Shown here in pieces: positions 40,594-51,000 of a stretch of 64,000 bases of DNA (its first letter is position 1; each line of letters starts with the position of its first letter). Source of the DNA: DATLFA01 sp039934635 (GTDB taxonomy: Bacteria; Actinomycetota; Acidimicrobiia; Acidimicrobiales; WLNW01); the NCBI GenBank assembly GCA_039934635.1, contig JBDTLT010000010.1:8232-72231 (forward strand), given 5' to 3'. The notes under the pieces are model-generated. The model saw only the letters and a list, made by a program, of their open reading frames with translations. It made no database searches and had not been told where the DNA came from. A program made the translations under genes and the position numbers.

Positions 40594-41880
40594 TCAGTCG
40601 TTTTGACCGCGCCCTCTGCCCTTCGAGTTGCGGGTGGTGGCCGTCGTGGTGGGCGGCCGTGTCGTGGTTGTCGGACGAGTGGTGGTGGAGCGCACGGTGG
40701 TCGTGGTCGGGCGGCTGGTCGAGTTCACGGTGCTGGTCGCGCTCGTCGTTGTCGGGGGGGCGGTGGTGCTCACCACCGTGGTCGAGACGCTCGCATCGGC
40801 ACTGGCAGCACTAACGGCCGGCGCGCTCGCCCCTGGGCTCACGGGCTGGCTCGGTTCGTTGGACCCGCGCCCGTCGACGGCGATGAACGCTGCCGCGCCG
40901 GAGACGGTAGCCAGAAAGGCGATCGACGTGAACGCCAGTGCGCGGCCGCGTGCGCGAGGGACGACAAGCGGGGGCGGCGGGGGCGGCGGGGGCGGCGGTG
41001 CCAAGAGTGACGACCGGGGTCTCGCGAACCGTGCCTTCGCCAGCGCCCGTGCCATTGTGCTTGCCGTTGGGTAGCGCACCATCGGATCAACTTGCAGCGC
41101 GCGAGTCACCACGCGCGTCAGCGTCGCGCCGGCGTCCGGACGAAGCACCGCGAGGTCGCCTGATGCACCACTCGAGATCTGATCCAGCAACAACGACGGC
41201 GTGTCGGCCTCGAAGGGCTTGCGGCCGGTGAGCGCCTCGTAGAGTACGACGCCGGCCGCGTAGATGTCGCTCTGTGGCGTTGCCGCGGCACCTTGCAGCC
41301 GCTCGGGCGCCAGGTAGGCCAGCGTGCCGACGACGAGCTGGGTGTCCGTGACGCGGTGGCTATCGGCGGTGGTCGCGATACCGAAGTCGGCGACCTTTAT
41401 TGAGCCCGTCGCCGTGAAGAGCAAGTTGGCCGGCTTGATGTCGCGGTGGATGATCCCGCGGCGATGAGCCGCGTCGAGTGCATTCAGTAGTTGTACGCCG
41501 ATGTCGCGCACTTGATTCGGCGACAGCGGTCGATCGGCAATGCGCGAGGCGAGCGTTTCGCCGGACAGGCACTCCATCACGATGAACGGTTGGCCTTCGT
41601 GAACACCCGTGTCGAAGATGGCTACCGCGTTGGGGTGACTGATACGCGCACCGAGCCGGGCCTCTTGGCGTAACTGCTCTGACGCGTCGTCATCGCCCGT
41701 GCCGTCGCGGTAGAGAAGCTTGATCGCCACCTCGCGTTGCAAGACACGATCGCGACCACGGTGGACGACCCCCTTTGCGCCCCGCCCGAGTACGGCACCC
41801 AACTCGTAGCGCCCGGCAAGCAGGCCGTCGTCGAGCACAAAGGCTCGAGTGTCACCACGCGAATTCGTCTCGTCGTGCAC
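40594..41880 (-). CDS. Transmembrane serine/threonine protein kinase (paralogue)
   Basis: The 428-residue kinase has LGRGAKGVVHRGRD, HRDIKPANLLF, DFGIA and APERL, closely similar to the neighbouring kinase. A proline run of about ten residues encoded by a G/C-rich 9-base repeat joins the kinase to a membrane helix (ALAFTSIAFLATVSGAAAFI). The outer tail is about 80 residues of Ser/Thr/Val, likely a flexible or glycosylated wall-spanning stalk, ending in basic KGRGRGQND. No ligand-binding domain is visible. It precedes its paralogue by 70 bases on the same strand, so the pair is likely cotranscribed. Confidence 0.88.
   Translation of the reverse strand: MHDETNSRGDTRAFVLDDGLLAGRYELGAVLGRGAKGVVHRGRDRVLQREVAIKLLYRDGTGDDDASEQLRQEARLGARISHPNAVAIFDTGVHEGQPFIVMECLSGETLASRIADRPLSPNQVRDIGVQLLNALDAAHRRGIIHRDIKPANLLFTATGSIKVADFGIATTADSHRVTDTQLVVGTLAYLAPERLQGAAATPQSDIYAAGVVLYEALTGRKPFEADTPSLLLDQISSGASGDLAVLRPDAGATLTRVVTRALQVDPMVRYPTASTMARALAKARFARPRSSLLAPPPPPPPPPPLVVPRARGRALAFTSIAFLATVSGAAAFIAVDGRGSNEPSQPVSPGASAPAVSAASADASVSTTVVSTTAPPTTTSATSTVNSTSRPTTTTVRSTTTRPTTTTRPPTTTATTRNSKGRGRGQND
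40970..40996. repeat. Three tandem copies of a 9-base G-rich unit
   Basis: GGGGGCGGC is repeated exactly three times (40970-40978, 40979-40987, 40988-40996) and encodes, on the minus strand, most of the proline run in the second kinase. Such tracts change copy number by slippage in steps of three codons, which would lengthen or shorten the linker without a frameshift. Confidence 0.8.
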
Positions 41881-42095
41881 CGCTTCAACCTAACCGCGCG
41901 ATGGCGAGTCAGCCTTGCGGCGATGAAGTGCCTGGTGAGTGCGCTGAGCGATGCGACATACCCGGAGTCTCGTCAGGTTCACGCAAGCGAATCTTCACCG
42001 TCTCGTGATCAATGCCGACCGGCCGCGGGCCGACGCCGCGCTCTACCGCAGCAAATCACGCCGTCTTGCGGCGCCGGCCGCACGACTTTGAGTAC

Positions 42096-42115
42096 CGCAC
42101 GCCCTACGGCGTGCG
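42096..42115 (-). terminator. Hairpin at the end of the peptide ABC operon
   Basis: An 8-base-pair GC-rich stem (CGCACGCC 42096-42103 with GGCGTGCG 42108-42115) and 4-base loop overlaps the stop codon of the last ATPase gene. It is placed as a terminator for the minus-strand operon; no T-run follows. Confidence 0.5.
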
Positions 42116-43147
42116 CACCTCGGGGAAGTGGCAGGCGACAGCTTGATCGGCTCCGTGATCGAGTAGCGCGGGCGTTTGCTCGGCACAGATGTCTTGCGCT
42201 TTCCAGCAACGCGTGCGGAACCGACACCCGCTCGGCGGATCGATAGGGCTCGGCACATCACCTTGCACCGGGATGCGCTTGCGCATTCGCTCGCGCTTGG
42301 GGTCGGGCATGGGCACCGCCGACAACAGCGCCTGGGTGTATGGATGCAGCGGCCGGTCGTAGATGACCGACCGCGGGCCGGTTTCGACGATGCGCCCGAG
42401 ATACATGACCGCGATGCGATCGCTGATATGACGCACCACCGAGAGATCGTGGGCGATGAACACGTAGGACAATTCGCGCTCGGCCTGTAGATCCATGAGG
42501 AGATTGATCACGCCGGCCTGGATCGAGACGTCGAGGGCGGACACCGGCTCGTCGAGGATGATCATCTTCGGGTTGAGGGCGAGCGCGCGGGCGATACCGA
42601 CGCGTTGGCGTTGCCCGCCCGAAAATTCGTGCGGATAGCGGCTGCGATGTTCCGGCGAAAGTCCCACTGACGCGAGGAGCTCGCCCACCATGTCGGATGC
42701 ACCCTTTATAGAGCTGATGCCGTGGACCTTGAACGGCTCGGCGAGGATCTCGCCGATCGGCATACGCGGATTCAGCGACGCGTAGGGATCTTGGAACACG
42801 ATCTGCAGATCCCTGCGCTTCGCTCGCATGGCCCGCTTGGACAGCGAGGAGATCTCTTCGCCGGCGAAGCGCACACTGCCCGAGGTCACCGGAATCAAGT
42901 TCAACAACAGCCGCGCCAACGTCGACTTGCCGCACCCGGACTCACCGACGATGCCGAGCGTCTCGCCCCGTCTCACGTACAGCGAGACATCGGAGACGGC
43001 TTGCACCTTGGCGATGGTGCGTTGCAACAGGCCACCTTTGATCGGAAACTCGCGGACCAGATGGCTCGCTTCGAGCAGGACATCGGTCATTGGCGCGGTC
43101 GTCGTCATCTGATTCGAAGGGCCGCTCAGGCCCACGTCGCTACTCAT
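42104..43147 (-). CDS. Opp/Dpp-type peptide ABC transporter ATPase (OppF-like)
   Basis: This ABC ATPase has Walker A GESGCGKSTLARLLLNL, signature FSGGQRQRVGIARAL, Walker B MIILDEPVSALDVS and the C-terminal oligopeptide-type cysteine motif (GCRFRTRCWKAQDIC) that may bind an iron-sulfur cluster. It pairs with the OppD-like ATPase to power peptide or related substrate import. The start at 43147 overlaps the OppD-like gene by eight bases; ATGs at 43108 or 43090 would also give a complete ATPase, and none has a strong ribosome binding site. Confidence 0.88.
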   Translation of the reverse strand: MSSDVGLSGPSNQMTTTAPMTDVLLEASHLVREFPIKGGLLQRTIAKVQAVSDVSLYVRRGETLGIVGESGCGKSTLARLLLNLIPVTSGSVRFAGEEISSLSKRAMRAKRRDLQIVFQDPYASLNPRMPIGEILAEPFKVHGISSIKGASDMVGELLASVGLSPEHRSRYPHEFSGGQRQRVGIARALALNPKMIILDEPVSALDVSIQAGVINLLMDLQAERELSYVFIAHDLSVVRHISDRIAVMYLGRIVETGPRSVIYDRPLHPYTQALLSAVPMPDPKRERMRKRIPVQGDVPSPIDPPSGCRFRTRCWKAQDICAEQTPALLDHGADQAVACHFPEVRTP

Positions 43148-44159
43148 TCTGGTTCGCGATCGACGAGGCCATGATGTCCTCGGCAAAGTGACAGGCCGCC
43201 CGGTGGTTGGTGGCGCCCAGCGGACGCAGTTCCGGCACTTCGTCGACGCAGCGGCCCGCGAGATCCGCGAAGCGACACCGCGGATGGAACGCGCAACCGG
43301 ACGGCGGCCGCAACATCGACGGTGGCTGCCCACCGATCGGTTGCAGTCGCTCCTCCCCGGACGCGTCGACGCGGGGCAGGGAATCGTGGAGCCCGATCGT
43401 GTACGGGTGGGCGGCGCGGTAGAACACTTCGTCGACGTCGCCCATCTCGGCCTGCCGGCCGGCGTACATCACCATGACGACGGTGGCGAGCCCGGCCACA
43501 ACGGCCAGATCGTGCGTGATCAAGATGATGGCCGAGTCCAGCTCTTTCTTGATCGACAACAGCAACTCGAGCACTTGCGCCTGCACCGTCACATCGAGCG
43601 CGGTGGTCGGCTCGTCTGCGATCAGCAACTGTGGCTCGCACGCAATGGCCATAGCGATCATCGCTCGTTGCCGCATGCCGCCCGAGAACTCGTGCGGGTG
43701 CATGTCGACGCGTCGCTGGGGTTCCGGTATGCCGACCAACGCGAGCATCTCAATGGCATGCAGGCGCGCCTTCTTGCGGTTCATGCCGCGGTGCAGTTCG
43801 ACCATCTCACCGATCTGGCGCCCGACCGTGAGCACGGGGTTGAGCGCCGTCAACGGATCTTGGAAGATCATGGCGATCTCGTTACCGCGCACGTCGCGCA
43901 TGCGCTCCTTGTCGGCTTGGAGCAGATCCTCGCCTTTCCAAAGGACCTGTCCGGACTTGATGTGCGCCGGCGGCGTCGGCAACAGGCCGAGAATGCTCAT
44001 CGCAGTGACCGTCTTACCCGACCCCGACTCACCGACGATGGCGAACACGTCGCCGCGACAGACGTCGAAGCTGACGCCGTTGACCGCGTGGACGATGCCG
44101 TCCTCGGTGGCGAACTCGATGGCCAGATTCTCGACCTGTAGCAACGTCTCGAAGGGCAT
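43140..44159 (-). CDS. Opp/Dpp-type peptide ABC transporter ATPase (OppD-like)
   Basis: The 339-residue ATPase has Walker A GESGSGKTVTAMSILGL, FQDPLTALNPVLTVG, signature FSGGMRQRAMIAMAI, Walker B LLIADEPTTALDVT and the C-terminal GCAFHPRCRFA motif of oligopeptide transporters. It acts at the inner membrane face with the OppF-like partner and the two permeases. The start is one base downstream of the OppC-like stop in the minus-strand operon. The FSGGMRQR signature is the usual OppD form. Confidence 0.9.
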   Translation of the reverse strand: MPFETLLQVENLAIEFATEDGIVHAVNGVSFDVCRGDVFAIVGESGSGKTVTAMSILGLLPTPPAHIKSGQVLWKGEDLLQADKERMRDVRGNEIAMIFQDPLTALNPVLTVGRQIGEMVELHRGMNRKKARLHAIEMLALVGIPEPQRRVDMHPHEFSGGMRQRAMIAMAIACEPQLLIADEPTTALDVTVQAQVLELLLSIKKELDSAIILITHDLAVVAGLATVVMVMYAGRQAEMGDVDEVFYRAAHPYTIGLHDSLPRVDASGEERLQPIGGQPPSMLRPPSGCAFHPRCRFADLAGRCVDEVPELRPLGATNHRAACHFAEDIMASSIANQNE

Positions 44160-44160
44160 G

Positions 44161-45042
44161 TCAGTCCTTCACGTCGAGTGCGTCTCGCAGGCCGTCGCCG
44201 ACGAGAAGGAAGCCGAGCACGATCAGCGCGATCGCCGCACCGGGGAAGAACAACAAGTGCGGTGACGTGGAGAAGAACGAACGGCTGCGGCTGATCATCA
44301 AGCCCAGCGAGGCCGTTGGCTCTTGCACGCCCACGCCGAGGAACGACAGTGCGGCCTCGGCCAAGATGGCCGAACCGACGCCGACCGCGACCAGCACGAT
44401 GACCGGCTGGATGACGTTCGGCAAGATGTGGCGCCACACGATGCGCAAGCCCTTCACCCCGACCGCACGCGCGGCTTCGACGTACTCGAGGTCCTTCACC
44501 TGGGTGAAGCCGGCGCGCACGACACGCGCCGTGACCAACCAGCTTGACATGGCCAGCGTGAGGATCACGGCACCGATCCCCCGGCCGATGACCGCGATGA
44601 ACGCGAAGGCCAACACGAGATACGGGATGCCGAGCATGATGTCGATGAAGCGGGTGATGATCACGTCGATCCAGCGACCGACCCAGCCCGCCGTCGCTCC
44701 CAGTGTGACGCCGATGAAGAATTGCAGACCGGCGACGGCGAAGCCCACCAGCAGTGAGAGGCGCATGCCGTAGACGACGCGGGCGAATTCGTCGCGACCG
44801 AGTTGATCCGTGCCGAACCAGTGATGCGAGTCAGGACCGGTTCGTGACAGTAGGCGTTCTTGCTTGTAGGGATCTTGCACCAAGAACGGACCGATCATCG
44901 CCAACGCGACGAGGATAATGACGACGGCGAGCCCGAACATGGCCAAGCGGTTGCGCCGAAATCGGCGCCACGCGAGTGCGCGAAAGCTACGGGTTTCGAC
45001 GATCTCGGCCAGAGACTCGTCGGCGGCGGCGATGTCGCTCAC
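44161..45042 (-). CDS. Opp/Dpp-type ABC permease (OppC-like)
   Basis: The 293-residue permease has an N-terminal cytoplasmic arm (FRRNRLAMFGLAVVI), about six membrane helices and the coupling-loop motif EAARAVGVKGLRIVWRHILP that contacts the ATPases. HHWFGTDQLGRDEFARVVYG is the OppC-type periplasmic signature. GTG at 45042 overlaps the stop of the OppB-like gene (GTGA), so the two permeases are made together. The much longer open frame upstream is a shadow of OppB. Confidence 0.9.
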   Translation of the reverse strand: MSDIAAADESLAEIVETRSFRALAWRRFRRNRLAMFGLAVVIILVALAMIGPFLVQDPYKQERLLSRTGPDSHHWFGTDQLGRDEFARVVYGMRLSLLVGFAVAGLQFFIGVTLGATAGWVGRWIDVIITRFIDIMLGIPYLVLAFAFIAVIGRGIGAVILTLAMSSWLVTARVVRAGFTQVKDLEYVEAARAVGVKGLRIVWRHILPNVIQPVIVLVAVGVGSAILAEAALSFLGVGVQEPTASLGLMISRSRSFFSTSPHLLFFPGAAIALIVLGFLLVGDGLRDALDVKD

Positions 45043-46040
45043 TTGACTCCTCCCACACGAACTCGCGGATCGAACCAGGCGTAACTGAGATCGACCGCGA
45101 GGTTCACCAGCCCATAGACGAGCACGATGACCGTGGTGCACCCGATCAGCACGGGGAGGTCGCGGCCGGCGGCGGCGATGGCGACTTGCGAGCCGAGACC
45201 TTGGAGATTGAAGACCGTCTCGGTGAGAATCGCAAAGCCGACCAACGTGCCGAAGTCGACGCCGATGAAGGTGACGACCGGGATCATGGCGTTGCGCAGC
45301 GCGTGATGCACGGTCACATCGCGCTCCCGCATGCCCTTTGCCCGCGCGGTGCGGATGTAGTCGGCGCGACCGACCTCGAGCATGGTCGTACGGGTGAGCC
45401 TTGTCACGATGACGGTCGACACCGACGCCAACACGATTGCCGGCAAGACGAGATACTGGAATTGCGACGGCGCGGGGAACACGCCGAGGTACCACTTGTT
45501 GGGCCCGAAACCTTGCACCGGTAATCGGGCCCATGCCGGCCAACCATGTTGGAACGCGTATACACCGGTGACCTGGGTTATGAGGTACGCGAGTACGAAA
45601 ACCGGCGTGGCGCTCACAATGGCGGTCGCCAGCGTGGTGAACGTATCGGCGAAGGAGTACTTGCGGACCGCGGCGAGCACACCCACCCCGATGCCGATCG
45701 ACGCTTCGATCATCATCGCCCAAAACGCGAGCCGCAGGCTCGTGGGCGCGCGAGTCTTCATCACCGACGTGACTTCTTCGCCGTCGCGATATGACTTGCC
45801 GAAATCGAACGTGGCAACGCCCTTGAGGTACTTGCCGTACTGCACGATCACCGGCTTGTCGAAGCCGTATTTCTCTCGGATGTTCTGGATGACTTGTGCG
45901 TCGACGGTTCGGTCGGCACCGCCGGCGATCAGATTCGCCGGATCGTCGGGCAACAGGAAGAACAGGAAAAAGATCAACGTCATGGTTCCCCACAGCACGA
46001 AGAGAAGCTGGAGGAGCCGCCTGATGATGAAGGTGGTCAT
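45039..46040 (-). CDS. Opp/Dpp-type ABC permease (OppB-like)
   Basis: The 333-residue permease starts TTFIIRRLLQLLFVLWGTMT, the typical first helix of OppB. It includes the coupling loop ADYIRTARAKGMRERDV and ends with ...LVYGLVNLAVDLSYAWFDPR, both diagnostic for the family. It has about six helices with a large periplasmic loop. ATG at 46040 is chosen from family alignment although an earlier ATG is in frame. A strong hairpin separates it from the binding-protein gene upstream. Confidence 0.9.
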   Translation of the reverse strand: MTTFIIRRLLQLLFVLWGTMTLIFFLFFLLPDDPANLIAGGADRTVDAQVIQNIREKYGFDKPVIVQYGKYLKGVATFDFGKSYRDGEEVTSVMKTRAPTSLRLAFWAMMIEASIGIGVGVLAAVRKYSFADTFTTLATAIVSATPVFVLAYLITQVTGVYAFQHGWPAWARLPVQGFGPNKWYLGVFPAPSQFQYLVLPAIVLASVSTVIVTRLTRTTMLEVGRADYIRTARAKGMRERDVTVHHALRNAMIPVVTFIGVDFGTLVGFAILTETVFNLQGLGSQVAIAAAGRDLPVLIGCTTVIVLVYGLVNLAVDLSYAWFDPRVRVGGVK

Positions 46041-46083
46041 TGAGGCCGTCGATTCACTGCCGCACTCGTCGGCCACTCAGGAA

Positions 46084-46120
46084 CAACAGAGCCGGCCGAA
46101 TAGCTCGGCCGGCTCTGTTG
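46084..46120 (-). terminator. Perfect 16-bp hairpin between binding-protein and permease genes
   Basis: Arms 46084-46099 and 46105-46120 (CAACAGAGCCGGCCGA and its complement) form a perfect stem with a 5-base loop, 24 bases beyond the binding-protein stop. With no T-run it may act as partial terminator or 3' mRNA stabiliser, which would explain how the binding protein can be made in excess over the permeases. Confidence 0.7.
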
Positions 46121-46143
46121 AAATTCCATTGGACTGGTGACGC

Positions 46144-47820
46144 TTACTTCTTGATGCCGACCCGCTCCCAGAGAATGATGCCCTGTGGCGGCTGCGCGTA
46201 ACCCACAACGTTCTTCGCGAACACCTGATCACCGGTGTACCAGTTGAGCGGCAGCGCGGCCATCTTCTCGTTGAGCAGGTAGTCCTCCGCCTGCTGGTAG
46301 AGCACGCCGCGCTTGGTGTCGTCGACCTCGGCTTGGGCCTTGGCGAGGATTTCCTCGAACTTGGCGTCGTTGAACGAGCCGAGGTTGTTGCCTCCGATGC
46401 TGGCCTTCGCGAACAGGTCGAACATGAAGTTGCCGTACGTCGGGTAATCGGCGTACCAGCCGGCTCGGCAGAGATGGCAACCGTCGGCCGCCATCGAGCC
46501 GAAGTACTTGGCCGACACCGCGTTGGTCTTGACGTCCAGACCGAGGTCCTTCAGGTTCTGCTGCATGATTGCCACGACGTCGCCATGGCTGGCGCCGGTG
46601 TTGTAGTCGATGGTGATCGTCTGGGGTTTGTTGCCCGCATCCGTCCATTCCTTCAGCAGCGCCTTGGCCTTGACGAGGTCATAGGTGCAGTACTTGCAGA
46701 TGCCCGCCTTGAAGCCCGGAATGCCGTTCGGCGTGATGCCGGTCGATATGGTTCGTACGCCTTCGTAAACCTTCTTGTTGATCTGGTCCCGATCAATCGC
46801 CATCGAGATTGCTTGGCGCAACTTGATGTTCTTGTCGCCGCCGATGGCGGGGTCGGAGAAACCGAAATCGAAGTGGTAGGAACCGAGCTGCGGCTGCTTG
46901 GTGGTGTTGCTGTACTTGGTCTGCGCCTCGGCGTACTTGCCCGACGGAATCGTGGCCGACATGACGTTGCCCGATTCGAAGTCGGTGTAACCCGACTCGA
47001 CGTCCTTCGTGATCTTGAAGACCACTTTGTCGAGCAAGGTCGTCTTGTCGCCGTAGATGTTGCCGGCCCACTTGTCGTTGCGGACCATCGAGACCTCAGT
47101 GGCGCTCTTGGGCTTGTCCATCATGAACGGGCCGTTGCCGATCATGAGACCTTTGTCCCATTGCGTCTGATCGGTGAGCTTGGACACGACCTTTTCGGGC
47201 AGTGGCATGAAGAACGTGTGCGTCACCACCGCCGGGAAGTCGGCGAACGGCGATTCGAGCGTCACCTTCAAGGTCATTGCAGTGTCATCGGCGACGATCG
47301 ACGAATCGAGGTTGGTGACTTTGCCTGCCTGCAGATCGGCGCCGCCCTTGATGAAGTTGATCAAGTAGCCGTACGGCGATGCCATGGATTTCTGTCCAGC
47401 ACGGACCCACGCGTACTTGAAGCTCGACGGCAGTACGGGGTCGCCGTTGGAGAAGATGAGGCCCTTCTTGATGGTGAACGTGTACTCGGTGGCGTTGGCG
47501 TTGGCCGCCCACTTTTCGGCGACCAGACCCTTCAACACCGGTTTGGTTGGGTCGGAGAAATCGAAATCGGTCAGACCGTCATAGAGCGAATACGTGACCT
47601 GCGCCTCGTCGAGGGTTTGCACCATGCCCGGATCCATGCTCGTGAGGTTGTCGGCCTGGAGTTGGGCGCCGTCGGTGAAGGTGCCGCCCTTGGGGGCAGT
47701 TTCTCCCTTCACGGTGGTCTGGGTCGTGTCGCCGCTACCCCCGCTGTCGCCGCAGGCGGCGGCCGCCAATGCGAGCGCCGCGAGTACCGACATCAACCTG
47801 ATAGTTCGTTTCGGGTTCAA
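46144..47820 (-). CDS. Peptide/solute-binding lipoprotein of the ABC transporter (family 5 SBP)
   Basis: The 558-residue protein has a lipoprotein signal peptide with lipobox LAAAAC; Cys23 would be lipidated and anchor the protein outside the membrane. The mature part carries the SBP family 5 pattern: YDGLTDFD, EYTFTIKKGLIFSNGDPV, LRQAISMAIDRDQI and an LGLDVKT segment. It captures a peptide or other solute and delivers it to the OppBC-like permease. It is the first gene of the minus-strand operon and is followed by a strong hairpin. The ligand is unknown. Confidence 0.9.
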   Translation of the reverse strand: MNPKRTIRLMSVLAALALAAAACGDSGGSGDTTQTTVKGETAPKGGTFTDGAQLQADNLTSMDPGMVQTLDEAQVTYSLYDGLTDFDFSDPTKPVLKGLVAEKWAANANATEYTFTIKKGLIFSNGDPVLPSSFKYAWVRAGQKSMASPYGYLINFIKGGADLQAGKVTNLDSSIVADDTAMTLKVTLESPFADFPAVVTHTFFMPLPEKVVSKLTDQTQWDKGLMIGNGPFMMDKPKSATEVSMVRNDKWAGNIYGDKTTLLDKVVFKITKDVESGYTDFESGNVMSATIPSGKYAEAQTKYSNTTKQPQLGSYHFDFGFSDPAIGGDKNIKLRQAISMAIDRDQINKKVYEGVRTISTGITPNGIPGFKAGICKYCTYDLVKAKALLKEWTDAGNKPQTITIDYNTGASHGDVVAIMQQNLKDLGLDVKTNAVSAKYFGSMAADGCHLCRAGWYADYPTYGNFMFDLFAKASIGGNNLGSFNDAKFEEILAKAQAEVDDTKRGVLYQQAEDYLLNEKMAALPLNWYTGDQVFAKNVVGYAQPPQGIILWERVGIKK

Positions 47821-48002
47821 ATGAATCCCCTTTCGATGCTTGCCGGCAACCGCAGCGAGCCGACAGAGTCCACCATGTTGTTAGCGCAATAAGGCTGATG
47901 GTGGCAAACGCCTCGACCAAACCGTGTTGCGAGAGTTGCTCATGTTCGTTGCGGGTGAAGCAGTAACGCGTTGGACGCAGCGATCGCGCCGCAGCGGGTG
48001 AT

Positions 48003-51000
48003 TCAGCCCAGGGGATCTGAACCGTCCGCAACACGGCGCGCCAGCCGGGTCACTCGCAGGGCTCCGGCTTGATTGCCTTTGACCGTGTAGCGCCGCTCCG
48101 CGTCGGCGAGCGCATCGAGGGCCAGGCCTGGCTCACCCGCGAGGTAGAGCACTTCGGCCAAATCGATGAGCACGTCGGCCTGACCGGATGGATCTTCGGT
48201 TGTCTCGATCATCGCGAGGGCTTCGCGGGTGAGGGTGATGCCGTGTTGGGGGTCCCCGGCCCGACTGGCGAGTTTGCCCGCAAGGCTGCGCCAGATGATC
48301 TGCACCGCAAGGTCGTCGGGCGCCGCGATTTCACGGCTGAAGTCGACGAGCGCTTGCGCCTCGTCGAAGCGACGCTGGCGATAGACCGCCTCTGCGAGAA
48401 GTGTGGCAGTGAGCGAGATGAAGTTGCGCTCGCCGAGCAACTGCAACGCGTCGTAGTCGCGTCGCAGTTCCTGCTCGGCACGAACGGGATCGTCGGCCAA
48501 CAATTCGATGGGCCCGGAGCTGAGTGACACCAACGCCGCCTGCATCTCCCACCCGAGCTCGATCAGGACGGTGTGCGTGTCGGAGTAACTGGCGCGGGCC
48601 GCCTCGAAGTCGAGCGCCATGGCGGACAGCAGTGCGAGCTCCAACCGGGTGAGGCCCGAAGAGCGACGGTCTTGCGCCACACGCGCGAGGATGGCCTCAC
48701 ACTGCGCAGTCGCGTCGGGCACGTGCATCGGGCCCTTTTGCGCGAGGAACGCGAGCAGCGGCATCGTCCGCACCTCGAGGACCGCGTTGCCCGCCCGCCG
48801 CGCGTATTCGATCACCTGATCCGCGGCCCGATGGGCGGCCGCCCACCGGCACCCCGCGATCTCGAGATTGAGCTGGAGCTGCCACGCTCGACTGAGGGCG
48901 TCGGCATCTTCGAGACGAGCGAGTTCGTCGAGGGCCCGTTCGACCTCGGCGCTGACGAGCTGCACGTCCTCGACGCGTCCGATGAGGTACTCCAACCGCA
49001 GTCGTTCGATCCGTGCCGCGACCCTCACGGCCGTGTTGCCGGCGGCCTCCGCGGCCTGTGCCGAAGCGTCGTACGCAGCAGTCGCGCGATCGAACGAACC
49101 GGTTTCGTGCAGCGCGTTGCCGGCAAGCACGAGCGTGCGCGGTTTGGTGGGATGTTCGTCGGAGAGGAGATCTGCCGCGCGCAGCAACAAGCTCGCCGCG
49201 GCCGGCATGTCGCCGCGCCCGAGTGCACGCTCACCGGCAGAAGCCAGTCGCCGTGACGCGTCGACACCCACGGCAACGACGTGCGCGTCGAGTGGGCCGA
49301 GCTCGCGCCAGTACCGGTATGCCTGCTCGAGGTGGTAGCCCTGGATCTCTTCGAACTCCGTCGAGCGATCGCGCGCCGCGTTGACCGTGTCGGCCCACTC
49401 TACGAAGCGTTCGTGGAGGATTGCCCGCGACTCTTTCAACAGGCCGCTGTAGGTGGCGTCGCGAATGAGCTGATGCTGGAAGCGATAGCTGGGGTCGTCG
49501 GTGTCTTCGACGGTGACGAGATCGCGTTCACTGAGACTGCGCAGCCGGTTGCCGACTTCGGGGCGCAGGCCCACGTCGACGAGATGCGCGACGGCGTCTT
49601 GCGCAAAGCGACGCCCGACGACCGACGCCGGTTCGATGACGTGGCGCTCTTCGTGCGGCAGCCGGTCGAGCCGGGCCGCCAGCAACGCCTCGATGGTGGC
49701 GGGCACCTCGAGCGTCGCGAGATCGCCTTCGACGCGCCAATGCCCATCGACCTCGCGGAGACGCCCGTCGTCCATCAACATGAACAGGATCTGTTCGACG
49801 AAGAGCGGGTTGCCGTCGGCGGCCTGAACGATGCGATCGATGGCGCGAGTGTCGACGAGCGTCTCGCCCAGCAACAGGTGCAGGAATGACGCGCACTGCT
49901 GATCGGTCAACGGCGCCAGCACGATCGCGGCGGCAGCGTCGACGAATGCGCGGTGATCCTCGAACACAACCGGGCGCGCCGTGCACAGGATCATGACCGG
50001 CGCACGCACCGATGCAGTGATCTCCTCGACTGCGTCGAGGAAAGCCGGCTCCGCCCAGTGAACGTCGTCGAACACGACCACGACCGGTTGATCTTGCGCC
50101 AACTTCTCGACGAAGCGGCGCATTGCCCAAACCAGCTCGGCCATTGCGAACGACGTATCCGAAAGGCCGGCGATCGACTCGACGCGCGCGAGCACGTCGG
50201 GTTCGCTGTCGATGAGTGCGCCGATGCGTGCACGGGCGGCGTCGGCGTCGTCGTCTTCGAGAATGCCGGCGGCGTGTTGCACGACGCGCAGCATCGGCCA
50301 GAACGTGATGCCGTCGCCGTACGCCAGGCATTGGCCTTGCACGACCCGCGCTGAGCTCTCTGCTTCGGCGAGGAACTCGTGGACGAGTCGACTCTTGCCC
50401 ACCCCGGCGTCGCCGATCACCGTGATACGACCACCGCGACGCTCGCGTATCGCCTCGCGGAACGAGCGGCGCAGCTCTTCGAGCTCCGTGTCGCGGCCGA
50501 CGAGGGGCAGTTCGTGAGTACGGCTGCCGGCGCCGGCCGCCGCCACGCGCTTCAGCCGGTACGCCGGGACCGGCTCGGCCTTGCCCTTCAACGTGAGCGG
50601 GGCAATCGCCTCGGCCTCGACGGCGTCGCCCGCCAGGCGCCGGGTCAACTCGCCGAGAATGACCTCGCCGGCGGCCGCGGTCTGTTCGAGTCGTGCCGCG
50701 ACGTTGACCGCGTCACCGGTCACCAGACGTTGCCCTTCACTGACATCGCCGGCGACGACGGTGCCGGTGTTGACGCCGACGGGATTGTCGAGCCGTACCG
50801 CGAACCGTTGTTCGAAGTCGTCGTTGAGCGCGGCGAGCGCATCTTGCATTTCGGCCGCCGCGCGCACGGCGCGCACCGGGTCGTCTTCGTGGCGCACGGG
50901 CAGCCCGAACACGGCCATCAACGCGTCGCCGATGAACTTTTCGACGGTGCCGCCATGACGTTCGAGGATCGGGTGCATGACGTCGAAGTAGCGCGTCATC

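Noticed and set aside
40961..41004. G-rich tract considered as a repeat array or mobile-element scar
   Set aside because: The 9-base units encode the proline linker of a kinase in frame, so it is coding low complexity.
45043..45993. Upstream extension of the OppC-like permease to 45993
   Set aside because: This stretch is a shadow of the OppB-like gene, with low-complexity Arg-rich content; GTG 45042 starts the family-typical sequence.
46333..47892. A 519-codon plus-strand open frame opposite the solute-binding lipoprotein
   Set aside because: It is a mirror of the lipoprotein gene; no motifs, and the lipobox and SBP motifs on the other strand decide the case.
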